From positions 1 through 64,000 of the forward strand of contig JBGOEJ010000007.1 of assembly GCA_041446545.1 (NCBI GenBank): a stretch of DNA of 64,000 bases. The letters are read 5' to 3'. Below, in pieces: positions 51,006 to 58,471 of this stretch. The notes under the pieces were generated by a model. It saw only the letters and a program-made list of their open reading frames with translations. It searched no databases and was not told where the DNA came from. The number at the start of each line of letters is the position of its first letter. The first letter of the stretch is position 1. The position numbers and the translations under genes are program-made. This DNA comes from Fervidibacter canadensis. Its GTDB lineage: Bacteria > Armatimonadota > Fervidibacteria > Fervidibacterales > Fervidibacteraceae.

Positions 51006-51781
51006 TGGCAAAAGTCGTCGCCGTTGAGAGCCATTTCAACGAGGAGGGATGGGCGATTTTTCCGATCAAAGACGACATCCCGTCCCAGCGGTTTCCTTTC
51101 GTCACTTACGGCATCATTACCGTCAATGTCGTCGCTTTTTTGTTTGAGGTGTCGTTAGGGCAGCGATTGGACGAGTTTATCCGCCTCGTCGCGGTCGTGC
51201 CCGCTGAATACACGGCGTTTTGGCGGGGCGAGCCCGTCCCGATGCTCAAATTGCTCGTCGCTCCCTTTGTCACGATGTTTTTGCACGGCGGTTGGGCACA
51301 TTTGTTGGGCAACATGTGGTTTTTGTTTTTGTTCGGCGACAATGTGGAGGATGCGATGGGGCATGGGCGTTATTTCGTCTTCTACCTCCTTTGCGGGTTC
51401 GTCGCCACCATCGCCCATATCATCACCAACCCCCACTCGCCTATCCCTGTCGTCGGCGCCAGCGGCGCAATTTCCGGGGTTGTTGGGGCGTATCTGGTGA
51501 TGTATCCGACCGCCCGCATCCTGACGCTGGTGCCCATCCTGTTCTTTTTTGACATCGTTCTTTTGCCTGCCCTTGTTTTCATCGGGCTTTGGTTTTTGTT
51601 TCAGTTGTCATCGGGGTTGTTTTCGCTCTTGATGCCCAACATCGGGGGCGTCGCTTGGTGGGCGCACATCGGGGGTTTTGTGGCAGGCGTCGTCCTCGCC
51701 CCATTGCTGCGGGAGCGGCGCCCTTATCGCTTGCGGGTTCGCATTCACCGCTATCCCCGCAGTTGGGGTGGCTATTTTTAG
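51005..51781 (+). CDS. Rhomboid-family intramembrane serine protease
   Basis: 258 aa. It has a soluble N-terminus of about 30 residues and six or seven TM helices. The catalytic Ser is in VVGASGAISGVVGAYL and the His in WWAHIGGFVAG. The L1 loop carries MFLHGGWAHLLGNMWFLFLFGDNVED, the rhomboid HxxxN oxyanion segment. It cleaves TM helices of partner proteins. It is coupled to the M24 peptidase upstream and is followed 45 nt later by another membrane-associated protease, forming a three-gene protease group. Confidence 0.93.
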   Translation: MAKVVAVESHFNEEGWAIFPIKDDIPSQRFPFVTYGIITVNVVAFLFEVSLGQRLDEFIRLVAVVPAEYTAFWRGEPVPMLKLLVAPFVTMFLHGGWAHLLGNMWFLFLFGDNVEDAMGHGRYFVFYLLCGFVATIAHIITNPHSPIPVVGASGAISGVVGAYLVMYPTARILTLVPILFFFDIVLLPALVFIGLWFLFQLSSGLFSLLMPNIGGVAWWAHIGGFVAGVVLAPLLRERRPYRLRVRIHRYPRSWGGYF

Positions 51782-51826
51782 GGCTTGGCTGATGAAACAA
51801 TTCGGCAAGCAAGGGGGACGGAAGGG

Positions 51827-52672
51827 ATGGATTGGTTCTTCCAACTTTTCTGGCTGCTTCTGGCGATTTCTGCCGTCACACCTTGGCTGCAACAAAAGAT
51901 GCTGGAAGAGATGCGCTTTCGGGTGATGCAGCGTTTGGAGAAGCGGCGCCGCTCGCGGGTTATCGCCCTCATCCATCGGCAAGAGACGGTCAGTTGGCTG
52001 GGTTTTCCCTTGATGCGCTTCATCAACATTGACGATTCCGAAGAAGTTCTGCGTGCCATCCGCCTAACGCCTCCCGACATGCCCATTGATTTCATCATCC
52101 ACACGCCGGGCGGATTGGTTTTAGCCGCCGAACAAATTGCCCGCGCTTTGCATAAGCACCCTGGCAAGGTCACCGTTTTTGTCCCTCACTATGCCATGTC
52201 AGGTGGGACGATGATTGCATTGGCAGCCGATGAAATCGTCATGGACGAAAATGCCGTGTTGGGACCGCTGGACCCGCAAATCGGCAATTGCCCTGCCGCC
52301 TCGGTGCTGCGGGTGTTGGAGAGAAAGGACATCAATCAAGTGGATGACCAAACCCTCATCATGGCGGACATCGCCGAGAAAGCCATCCAGCAAGTCCGCC
52401 GCACTGTCATGGAACTGCTCGGCGATAAGATGCCGCCAGCGCAAGCCGAAGCCGTCGCCGTCGCCTTAACGGAAGGGCGTTGGACGCACGATTACCCCAT
52501 CACAGTGGACGAGGCGAAAGAACTGGGTTTGCCCGTGCGGACAGAGATGCCCGAGGAAGTTTACGAGTTGATGGCGCTTTACCCCCAGCCGATTCAACGC
52601 CGCCCCTCCGTCCAATACATCCCCTTGCCCTACCGCGCCGAACAACCGCCTCCGTCGCCACCAAAGCGATAA
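51827..52672 (+). CDS. SDH/ClpP-fold membrane serine protease
   Basis: 281 aa from MDWFFQLFWLLLAISAVTPWLQQ, a TM anchor. The ClpP/crotonase-like domain follows with IDFIIHTPGGLVLAAEQIARAL and VFVPHYAMSGGTMIALAADEIVMDENAVLGPLDPQIG; the Ser in AMSGG is the likely nucleophile. This is the SDH (serine dehydrogenase proteinase) group, related to SppA and NfeD, which trims membrane or signal peptides. It is the third gene of the protease group after the M24 peptidase and rhomboid. The Pro-rich tail (EQPPPSPPKR) is probably disordered. Confidence 0.88.
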   Translation: MDWFFQLFWLLLAISAVTPWLQQKMLEEMRFRVMQRLEKRRRSRVIALIHRQETVSWLGFPLMRFINIDDSEEVLRAIRLTPPDMPIDFIIHTPGGLVLAAEQIARALHKHPGKVTVFVPHYAMSGGTMIALAADEIVMDENAVLGPLDPQIGNCPAASVLRVLERKDINQVDDQTLIMADIAEKAIQQVRRTVMELLGDKMPPAQAEAVAVALTEGRWTHDYPITVDEAKELGLPVRTEMPEEVYELMALYPQPIQRRPSVQYIPLPYRAEQPPPSPPKR

Positions 52673-52812
52673 GGTCAATATTTGCCGATGTGCAGGTCAA
52701 TATTCGCCGTTGACGACCTTCCAGTCATGTATCAGCTTTTAATTGCCCAGAGGTTCTCCCTTCTGGGCGCTAAAAACTTGGTTAGGAGGTGCGATGACAT
52801 GATGCGGTGTAA

Positions 52813-53049
52813 ATGCGCGTCAAGAGTTGGTCGTATGCTCTATGGGATCGCCGTCTTGGCTTCACGCTGATTGAACTGTTGGTCGTGATCGCAATTATTG
52901 CCATTCTGGCGGCGATCCTGTTTCCCGTGTTCAGTCAAGCACGGGAGAAGGCGCGCCAAGCCACTTGCATTAGCAACAACCGTAACATCATTATGGCAGC
53001 CATTCAATACTCACAGGACTATGAGACGAGAAGTTCATGTATCACCTGA
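52813..53049 (+). pseudogene. N-terminal part of a frameshifted DUF1559-type pseudopilin
   Basis: Codes for MRVKSWSYALWDRRLGFTLIELL... to YSQDYETRSSCIT and then stops. The ATG at 52813 has no SD. The good SD (AGGAGGTG, 52784-52791) serves ATGs at 52799 and 52802, whose frame ends at 52870 and is one base out of step with GFTLIELL, the same direction of offset as in the gene at 48818-49653. At about 53018-53030 a second shift occurs: TATGAGACGAGAAG looks like TATGACGAGAAG with an extra GA. The C-terminal part continues in another frame from about 53034. Original function as for the pseudopilin at 39376. Confidence 0.8.
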
Positions 53050-53702
53050 CCCCTTGCGGCAGTGAAGCCTTTCCTGGTCCTAAACCTGCTGACCCTTGGG
53101 ACCCCTTGCAGAACCCTGACTGGTATATGTCCATTGACCCTTACACCAAAAACCGCCAAATCTTCGCTTGCCCGACGGCGGCTTATTGGACTTGGAAGTC
53201 CATGTGCTTTCCGACCCAACGAAGTCGTTACCCCTCTGGCTGGACGGTCGCTTACGGGTGGAATGAGGCTGCTTTTGTTTACCCAGACCTTTTTGCCTTG
53301 CCTGCTATTCAGCGTCCCTCCTCCTTTGGGATCGCTGGCGATAACGAGAACACCTTCCATTGCCCTTGGTCTCAAACCAGGGACGGCATTTTGCGGCGGA
53401 TGGCGTTTGCCCGCATCGGGGCATGGTATGGTGGCACGGCAGATTTCCGATGCGGTTGTCCTGCCACGATTTTGCGCCCGAACGAAATGGATAAGCACAC
53501 GCGCCATTTGGGTGGCTCTAACATCATGTTCGCCGATGGGCACGCCCGTTGGGAGCGATGGCAGCGAATTAAGACGCGCCGCGCCCCTGGTGGCGTTTGG
53601 GACTTTATTTGCCCCGATGTGATTGGGCGCACCATCCCCAGTTACGGTTGGCAAAGCTGGCCGCGCCAGGTTGGTAAGTTGGACTTCCCTTGCAGCCCGT
53701 GA
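53037..53702 (+). pseudogene. C-terminal part of the frameshifted DUF1559-type pseudopilin
   Basis: From MYHLTPCGSEAFPG on, the frame gives the rest of the pseudopilin: NRQIFACPTAAYW in the middle and HTRHLGGSNIMFADGHARWERWQ near the end, the conserved DUF1559 C-terminal motif. The ATG at 53037 is internal to the original gene. Removing two bases near 53020 rejoins it with the N-terminal part and would give a protein of about 300 aa. The small membrane protein gene follows 20 nt later, as after the intact copy at 39376. Confidence 0.8.
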
Positions 53703-53722
53703 AGTGGATGGAGGTGGATTGA

Positions 53723-53983
53723 ATGTTGCAGCGAGAGGTGCCTGTTTGGGTCGCTGCCGTTGTGGTGGTCGTGATATTGCTCATCGTCGGCGTCCTTTAT
53801 TGGCGGCTTTCTACCCCAACGCAGCCTTCTGAGCCGCCAGTCCGAATGCCGGGTGTGCCCGTAACTGCCCAACCTCCCGGTGGTCAGGGAGCACCTATAG
53901 GGTCAACCCCAATTCCTGCTACTGCCCAACCCAGTGAAGCGAAAGGCACTTCACAGTCGCCTTCTCCCTCAAGCCCCAAATAG
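53723..53983 (+). CDS. Small single-pass membrane protein paired with a pseudopilin
   Basis: 86 aa, GGAGGTGG SD. The N-terminal TM helix REVPVWVAAVVVVVILLIVGVLYWRL resembles that of the protein at 40313-40534, and a Pro/Ser/Gln-rich tail follows. It lies 20 nt after a DUF1559 gene, as its paralog does. The tail sequence is not conserved between the two, only its composition. A strong terminator follows at 53993, which ends the operon. Confidence 0.72.
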   Translation: MLQREVPVWVAAVVVVVILLIVGVLYWRLSTPTQPSEPPVRMPGVPVTAQPPGGQGAPIGSTPIPATAQPSEAKGTSQSPSPSSPK

Positions 53984-53992
53984 GCGAAGGAA

Positions 53993-54032
53993 GGACGGGG
54001 GCGTCTTATGGTCGTCCCCGTCCAGTCTTTTT
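53993..54032 (+). terminator. Intrinsic terminator after the pseudopilin/small membrane protein pair
   Basis: GGACGGGG...CCCCGTCC (8 bp, 15-base loop) followed by AGTC and five T. It begins 10 nt after the stop at 53983 and lies in front of the convergent RfaE2-KdsB gene. Confidence 0.85.
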
Positions 54033-54042
54033 CCCACAAGGT

Positions 54043-55308
54043 TTAGAGAAGCGCTCGTTGATTGAGTCGCTCCAAGTCTTCAGGTGTGTCCACGCCGACA
54101 CTACGATAGGGCGTGATGACGACCTTGATGCGGACGCCGTGCTCTAATGCCCGCAGTTGCTCCAACCCTTCCGCTCGCTCCAAGGTGGTCGGCGCCCACT
54201 GGGCGAATTGCAGCAAAAACTCCCGCCGATAAGCGTAAAGCCCAATATGCCTCAGGGGACGAAGGGGAGCGTCGTCAGGGATGGCGAACGAAGGTGTTTC
54301 TGCCATCGCACCCTTCGGGCGAAAGAAGGGCAAGGGAGAGCGGGAGAAGTAAAGGGCGAACCCATCTCGGTCAGTGACCACCTTGACGACATTCGGGTTG
54401 CAATATTCGTGTTCATCGGCGATGGGTGTCGCCAGCGTCGTCACCTTCAGCATTGGGTCGGCAAAGAAAGGTTGGACGGCTGCATCTACGGCTTCGGGCG
54501 CGATCAACGGTTCGTCCCCTTGAATGTTGACGACGACATCGGCTTCCAGTCGTTCCGCCACTTCAGCGATGCGGTCAGTGCCTGAGGGATGGTGGGGCGA
54601 AGTCATCACGCATTTGCCCCCGAAACTTTCCACGACGGCTTTCACCCGTTCATCGTCCGTCGCCACCACGACTTCGGAGAGGGTTTTCGCTTGCTTCGCC
54701 CGCTCGTAGACATGTTGAACAATGGGCTTGCCCCAAAGCAAAGCCAGCACCTTGCCGGGGAAACGCACCGACGCATAACGGGCGGGAATGATGCCGACGA
54801 CTTTACGGACAGGTTGAACACCTTCTCCTTTGCGGATGCGGCGCACCAGTTCGGTCGTGGAACGCCCTTCCACTTTGGGCAGGATGACGACTTGCCCCCC
54901 GTAGGAACGCACTAAAGGCGCTTCAGGCAAATCGTCTTCCCTGTAATCGCCTCCCTTGACATGGACATCGGGCTTGAGGGCTTGCAAGAGGTTGTGGGGC
55001 GTTAACTCGTCAAAGATGACGACGAAATCCACGAAGGCAAGGCTTGCCAACAGCAGGGCTCGGTCTTCTTGGGGCATCAAAGGGCGCTCGCTGCCCTTCA
55101 GCGCCCGCACTGAAGCATCGGAATTCAACCCGACGATGAGGATGTCGCCGAGGTTCTTTGCTTTTGCCAAGTAAGTCACATGCCCTGCGTGAAGTAGATC
55201 AAAGCAGCCGTTGGTGAACACGATGCGCTTACCTTGCCTCCTCAATTCAGCGACAAGGGGCAAAAGTTCCGCCAACGATTTGACTTTCGCCTGTAAGTTT
55301 TCCGACAT
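54043..55308 (-). CDS. Fusion of ADP-heptose/RfaE2-type nucleotidyltransferase and CMP-Kdo synthetase
   Basis: 421 aa. Residues about 1-160 are a cytidylyltransferase-fold RfaE2/HldE C-domain: FTNGCFDLLHAGHVTYLAKAK with the HxGH motif, NSDASVRALKG and VHVKGGDY. Residues about 168-421 are KdsB: VVGIIPARYASVRFPGKVLALLWGKPIVQHVYERA, HPSGTDRIAE, NIQGDEPLI and RHIGLYAYRREFLLQF. The first half would activate a heptose phosphate with ATP, the second makes CMP-Kdo from CTP and Kdo. Both products feed inner-core LPS, so this supports a diderm envelope. Both active sites look complete. The fusion is uncommon to my knowledge. Confidence 0.92.
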   Translation of the reverse strand: MSENLQAKVKSLAELLPLVAELRRQGKRIVFTNGCFDLLHAGHVTYLAKAKNLGDILIVGLNSDASVRALKGSERPLMPQEDRALLLASLAFVDFVVIFDELTPHNLLQALKPDVHVKGGDYREDDLPEAPLVRSYGGQVVILPKVEGRSTTELVRRIRKGEGVQPVRKVVGIIPARYASVRFPGKVLALLWGKPIVQHVYERAKQAKTLSEVVVATDDERVKAVVESFGGKCVMTSPHHPSGTDRIAEVAERLEADVVVNIQGDEPLIAPEAVDAAVQPFFADPMLKVTTLATPIADEHEYCNPNVVKVVTDRDGFALYFSRSPLPFFRPKGAMAETPSFAIPDDAPLRPLRHIGLYAYRREFLLQFAQWAPTTLERAEGLEQLRALEHGVRIKVVITPYRSVGVDTPEDLERLNQRALL

Positions 55309-55414
55309 TTGCCGTCACCTTCCCCCTTCCTGTCAGCCAACGGCATGACACAATTGAACCCGCCTTTGAAGTTTGCGTGGCAATTTGCAAGACTGCAAAA
55401 GGAGGGATAAGGCT

Positions 55415-56104
55415 ATGAGGCAGCGACAGAGGAGAGGTTTCACCCTCATTGAGTTGCTCGTGGTGATCGCCATTATCGCTATCTTGGCGGCGATTTTGTT
55501 CCCTGTCTTCAGCCGGGCACGGGAGAAAGCCCGTCAGGTCACTTGCTTGAGCAATTGCCGACAGATCGGCACGGCTGTCTCCATGTATACGCAGGACTAC
55601 GATGGCAACTTTGTGCCCGCCCAACTGCCGCCGACAGGAGCCAGTTACTCGTGGCCGACGATGATTTACCCGTATGTCAGGAACGACCAATTGTTCGTTT
55701 GTCCATCGGGGGAGCGGTCGGGGACGACAGTAAGTTACACCAGTCGCTATGGGGCAGCCACATGCCCGACGCCCTACGCGGGTGTGACGGTGGACGACCC
55801 GAACTTATTTGGCGGGATGTGTGGGGATGGGACGACTTATTCACTGGGTTGCGTCGTCCATGCCCTTTCCTACGGGCGCAATGTCATCCGCAACATAGCC
55901 ACAGCGTGGCGAACGCCCAACTTTTATGACGGCAACAAAAGTGGCTTCGTCCGCACGGGCACGACCATCGGGGTGCATGAAGCCGAAGTCGCCGACCCCG
56001 CTGGTTCTATCCACATCGTGGACGCTTGGGCGCGCCAAGCGGGGACAGGTTTCCCTGGCAACTCTCTCCGAGGCTTGACAGAAGAAATTCGCACCGACCG
56101 ATAG
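55415..56104 (+). CDS. DUF1559-type pseudopilin cut by an in-frame TAG
   Basis: 229 aa from MRQRQRRGFTLIELL, with AGGAGGG upstream. The pilin core, ARQVTCLSNCRQIG and a long middle region are normal. Translation ends at TAG 56102-56104, but the same frame continues with the conserved C-terminus (GFNAIFGDGHAKWRKYG) up to a TAG at 56255. The protein thus lacks the DGHAKW end that all the others have. It might be a recent nonsense mutation, an assembly error or a read-through site. It has no adjacent small membrane-protein gene. Confidence 0.8.
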   Translation: MRQRQRRGFTLIELLVVIAIIAILAAILFPVFSRAREKARQVTCLSNCRQIGTAVSMYTQDYDGNFVPAQLPPTGASYSWPTMIYPYVRNDQLFVCPSGERSGTTVSYTSRYGAATCPTPYAGVTVDDPNLFGGMCGDGTTYSLGCVVHALSYGRNVIRNIATAWRTPNFYDGNKSGFVRTGTTIGVHEAEVADPAGSIHIVDAWARQAGTGFPGNSLRGLTEEIRTDR

Positions 56105-56257
56105 CCTGATTGCACGGCATCCAAAGCCGCCAATCGCCACATAGAGGGCTTCAACGCCATCTTTGGCGACGGGCATGCCAAGTGGCGCAAATACGGGACG
56201 ACCAATGTCTGCGAGTGGTCTATCCAAGACGACTGCCAAGGTGTCGGGCTGCAATAG
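56105..56257 (+). pseudogene. Downstream remnant of the pseudopilin after the TAG
   Basis: Fifty sense codons in the same frame as 55415-56104, beginning PDCTASKAANRHIEGFNAIF and including FGDGHAKWRKYG, the conserved DUF1559 end. No start codon or SD supports separate translation. Confidence 0.75.
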
Positions 56258-56265
56258 CCATCACA

Positions 56266-57507
56266 TCACGGTCCGGCGATGGCGATTGCCACGCGGTCAG
56301 GATGCAAGACGCTTTGGGCGACTTCCAACACTTGTTCGGGCGTGATGGGTTCGTAGAAACTTTTTGCCCGTTGCGGGTAGTCTAAGCCGAGCCCGAACAG
56401 TTCGCAGGAGACCAGCAGCGAGGCGACGCCTTCGCTGTTTTCCATGCTCAGCACCAACCGTCCTAACAAGTAGTTTTTGGCGTCCGTTACTTCTTCGGGG
56501 TTGGGAGGCTCTTGACGGATTTTGGTCAACTCCGTCAAGGCGCTCTCAACGGCGCGGTCAACATCTTTGGGGTTAACGCCCATCCGCACCACAAAAGGTC
56601 CTTCGCCTAAACCCGCTTGGAGGGCGGCGCCGACGGCATAAGCCAACCCTTGATTGTCACGAATTTGGGTGAACAAGCGCCCCCAACCTGCCCCCAAGAT
56701 GGTGGCGAGGACATTGGCGGCATAAAAGCGCCCGTCGGTGCGGCGCAACCCTTTGTGTCCCATCGTCACCCAACATTGCGTTCGGTCGGGGAGCGATTGA
56801 CGCTCTCGGATGGTCGTCGGCGGCAAGGGGGCAGGAGGGAAATCCACTTCCGATGGCTCGTCGGCATTTTGCCAGTCGGTCAAAGCATTGGCGAGGCAGT
56901 CAACCAACATCGTTTCGGGCAAGTTGCCGACGACGGCAAAGATAGCGTGGCGGGGCGACAGTCGCCGATGGGTCGTCAATAAATCCTCTCTGGTTAATCC
57001 CTCTATGCTTTCGGGCGTTCCATCGGGAGGGCGGTGAAAGGGATGGTCTGGCGGGTAGGCGAGCCGAAGGAAGAGGCGGCGCGACGCCTCCTCGGGGCGA
57101 GTGAGGGCATCTCGTAGGGCATTGAGCATCCGTTGCTTTTGCTTCGCCACTTCCTCGTCGGGGAAAGTCGGATGTTGCAGCACTTCTGCCATCAAAGCGG
57201 CGCAATCGGCGAAATCCTGAGGCAGGCAAGAAAGTTGAATCGTCAACCCTTCGTGGTGGACACTCAGGGAAAGTTCTGCCCCACGCCGTTCCAGCAGGTC
57301 ATCAATTTCCTCGGCGGTGTGGCGGTCAGTGCCCCGCCGCATCACTTGCGCCATCAACTGGGCGCCACCAGATTTATTGGGCGCATCCCACAGTCCTCCG
57401 CCTTTGATGAAGCCGTGAACGGTGACGAGGGGAAGATGAGGCAACGATTGGGCGATAAGCACGCAGCCGTTGGACAAAACTACCCGCATCGGTTCCCAAG
57501 CCGCCAT
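56266..57507 (-). CDS. M16-family peptidase-like protein lacking the HxxEH zinc site
   Basis: 413 aa. The fold follows M16 (pitrilysin/PqqL-like) proteins: VVLSNGCVLIAQSLPHLPLVTVHGFIKGGGLWDAP, and a C-terminal half with TQIRDNQGLAYAVGAALQAGLGEGPFVVRMGVNP. At the site where active members have AHFLEHM it has AQLMAQV, so both His and the Glu are missing. It is therefore probably a non-catalytic partner, like the inactive subunits of processing peptidases and PqqFG. No active M16 partner lies next to it; it may be elsewhere. Its N-terminus has no clear signal peptide. Confidence 0.88.
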   Translation of the reverse strand: MAAWEPMRVVLSNGCVLIAQSLPHLPLVTVHGFIKGGGLWDAPNKSGGAQLMAQVMRRGTDRHTAEEIDDLLERRGAELSLSVHHEGLTIQLSCLPQDFADCAALMAEVLQHPTFPDEEVAKQKQRMLNALRDALTRPEEASRRLFLRLAYPPDHPFHRPPDGTPESIEGLTREDLLTTHRRLSPRHAIFAVVGNLPETMLVDCLANALTDWQNADEPSEVDFPPAPLPPTTIRERQSLPDRTQCWVTMGHKGLRRTDGRFYAANVLATILGAGWGRLFTQIRDNQGLAYAVGAALQAGLGEGPFVVRMGVNPKDVDRAVESALTELTKIRQEPPNPEEVTDAKNYLLGRLVLSMENSEGVASLLVSCELFGLGLDYPQRAKSFYEPITPEQVLEVAQSVLHPDRVAIAIAGP

Positions 57508-57639
57508 TTTCTGCTGCCTCCTTCAAAGGGTTGAAATGAGCCGGCTAATTTGTAGCACACTCCCTCATCTGGCGGAAAAGGGCGAACGCTGCCACAATTG
57601 GCGGCGGCACTATCCTTAAAGCGATAGGAGAGATCGCCG

Positions 57640-58389
57640 ATGCGGAAACGATGGTCGTGGCTGTTTGTCCTCTGGGTGCTCGGTGGTGGAGTGACGGCGG
57701 GGCGTTGCCAACAAGATGCCGCTGCGTTGCTGGACAAGATGACAAAAGGTTTTGCCGCTGCCAACGCTCTACGGTTGCGTTCCTCCATCGTCGTGGAGCA
57801 ACAAATGGGGGATGCGAGAGCGAAACAGACAGTGCAACACGAAGCCATCTTCCAACGCCCCAATTTGCTGCGGGTGCGATGGATAGAAGACAGTGGCAAA
57901 GGGCTTATGGTCATCTGCGACGGTCGCCACCTGTTCACGCAGGTGGATGCCCTCCAACAGGTCAAAAAAGAGCCGGCGCCCAAATCTCTCCAGCAAATCG
58001 TGCGGGGGGAGCGCCCTTCCTCACCCGTCGTTGACCCGTTGAGTTGTTTTCTGGGGGAAGGTTGGAGGGAGAAGGTAGAAAGCGCCAAAGGGGCTGGGAC
58101 GGAGAAGTTGCGGGGGCGTCAGGTCACGAAGGTCGCCCTAACCCTCAAAGGGGGCACCCAGCAAACTCTTTGGCTGGACGCTGACGGTCGTCCTTGGCGC
58201 ACCCAACGCACCCTCAAACGCTCCCATCCCGGCGGCGGGACGATGACGGTGACCGTAGACGAGACTTTTCAAGAGGTCACCTTGAACCCTCAACTGCCCA
58301 AGACCGCTTTCCGCTACACTGTCCCGAAAGGCTATCGGCAGGTCAGCGAGTTTGGGGCGCCCAAATCCGCCCCGAAATCGTCCCGATGA
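57640..58389 (+). CDS. LolA-like / DUF2092-type exported protein
   Basis: 249 aa, AGGAGAG SD. The signal peptide MRKRWSWLFVLWVLGGGVTAG is followed by DAAALLDKMTKGFAAANALRLRSSIVVEQ and a series of strands (FQRPNLLRVRWIEDSGKGLMVICDGRHLFTQV), the half-barrel pattern of LolA/LolB and DUF2092 proteins that bind lipid or lipoprotein tails. It could carry lipoproteins or glycolipids across the periplasm, or act as a stress sensor domain. It ends in a basic tail (APKSAPKSSR). hflX follows in the same direction after 82 nt. Confidence 0.75.
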   Translation: MRKRWSWLFVLWVLGGGVTAGRCQQDAAALLDKMTKGFAAANALRLRSSIVVEQQMGDARAKQTVQHEAIFQRPNLLRVRWIEDSGKGLMVICDGRHLFTQVDALQQVKKEPAPKSLQQIVRGERPSSPVVDPLSCFLGEGWREKVESAKGAGTEKLRGRQVTKVALTLKGGTQQTLWLDADGRPWRTQRTLKRSHPGGGTMTVTVDETFQEVTLNPQLPKTAFRYTVPKGYRQVSEFGAPKSAPKSSR

Positions 58390-58471
58390 TTGGGTAGCGA
58401 GGTGCTAAAATGGAAATCGCCTGCCAGCGATGTCGGCAAACAAATTTTTGAACTGGGGGTGACCGCCTCCG

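Noticed and set aside
53047..53049. TGA as a selenocysteine codon in the split pseudopilin
   Set aside because: The downstream homology is in a different frame, so the break is an indel, not a recoded stop. No hairpin follows at the right place.
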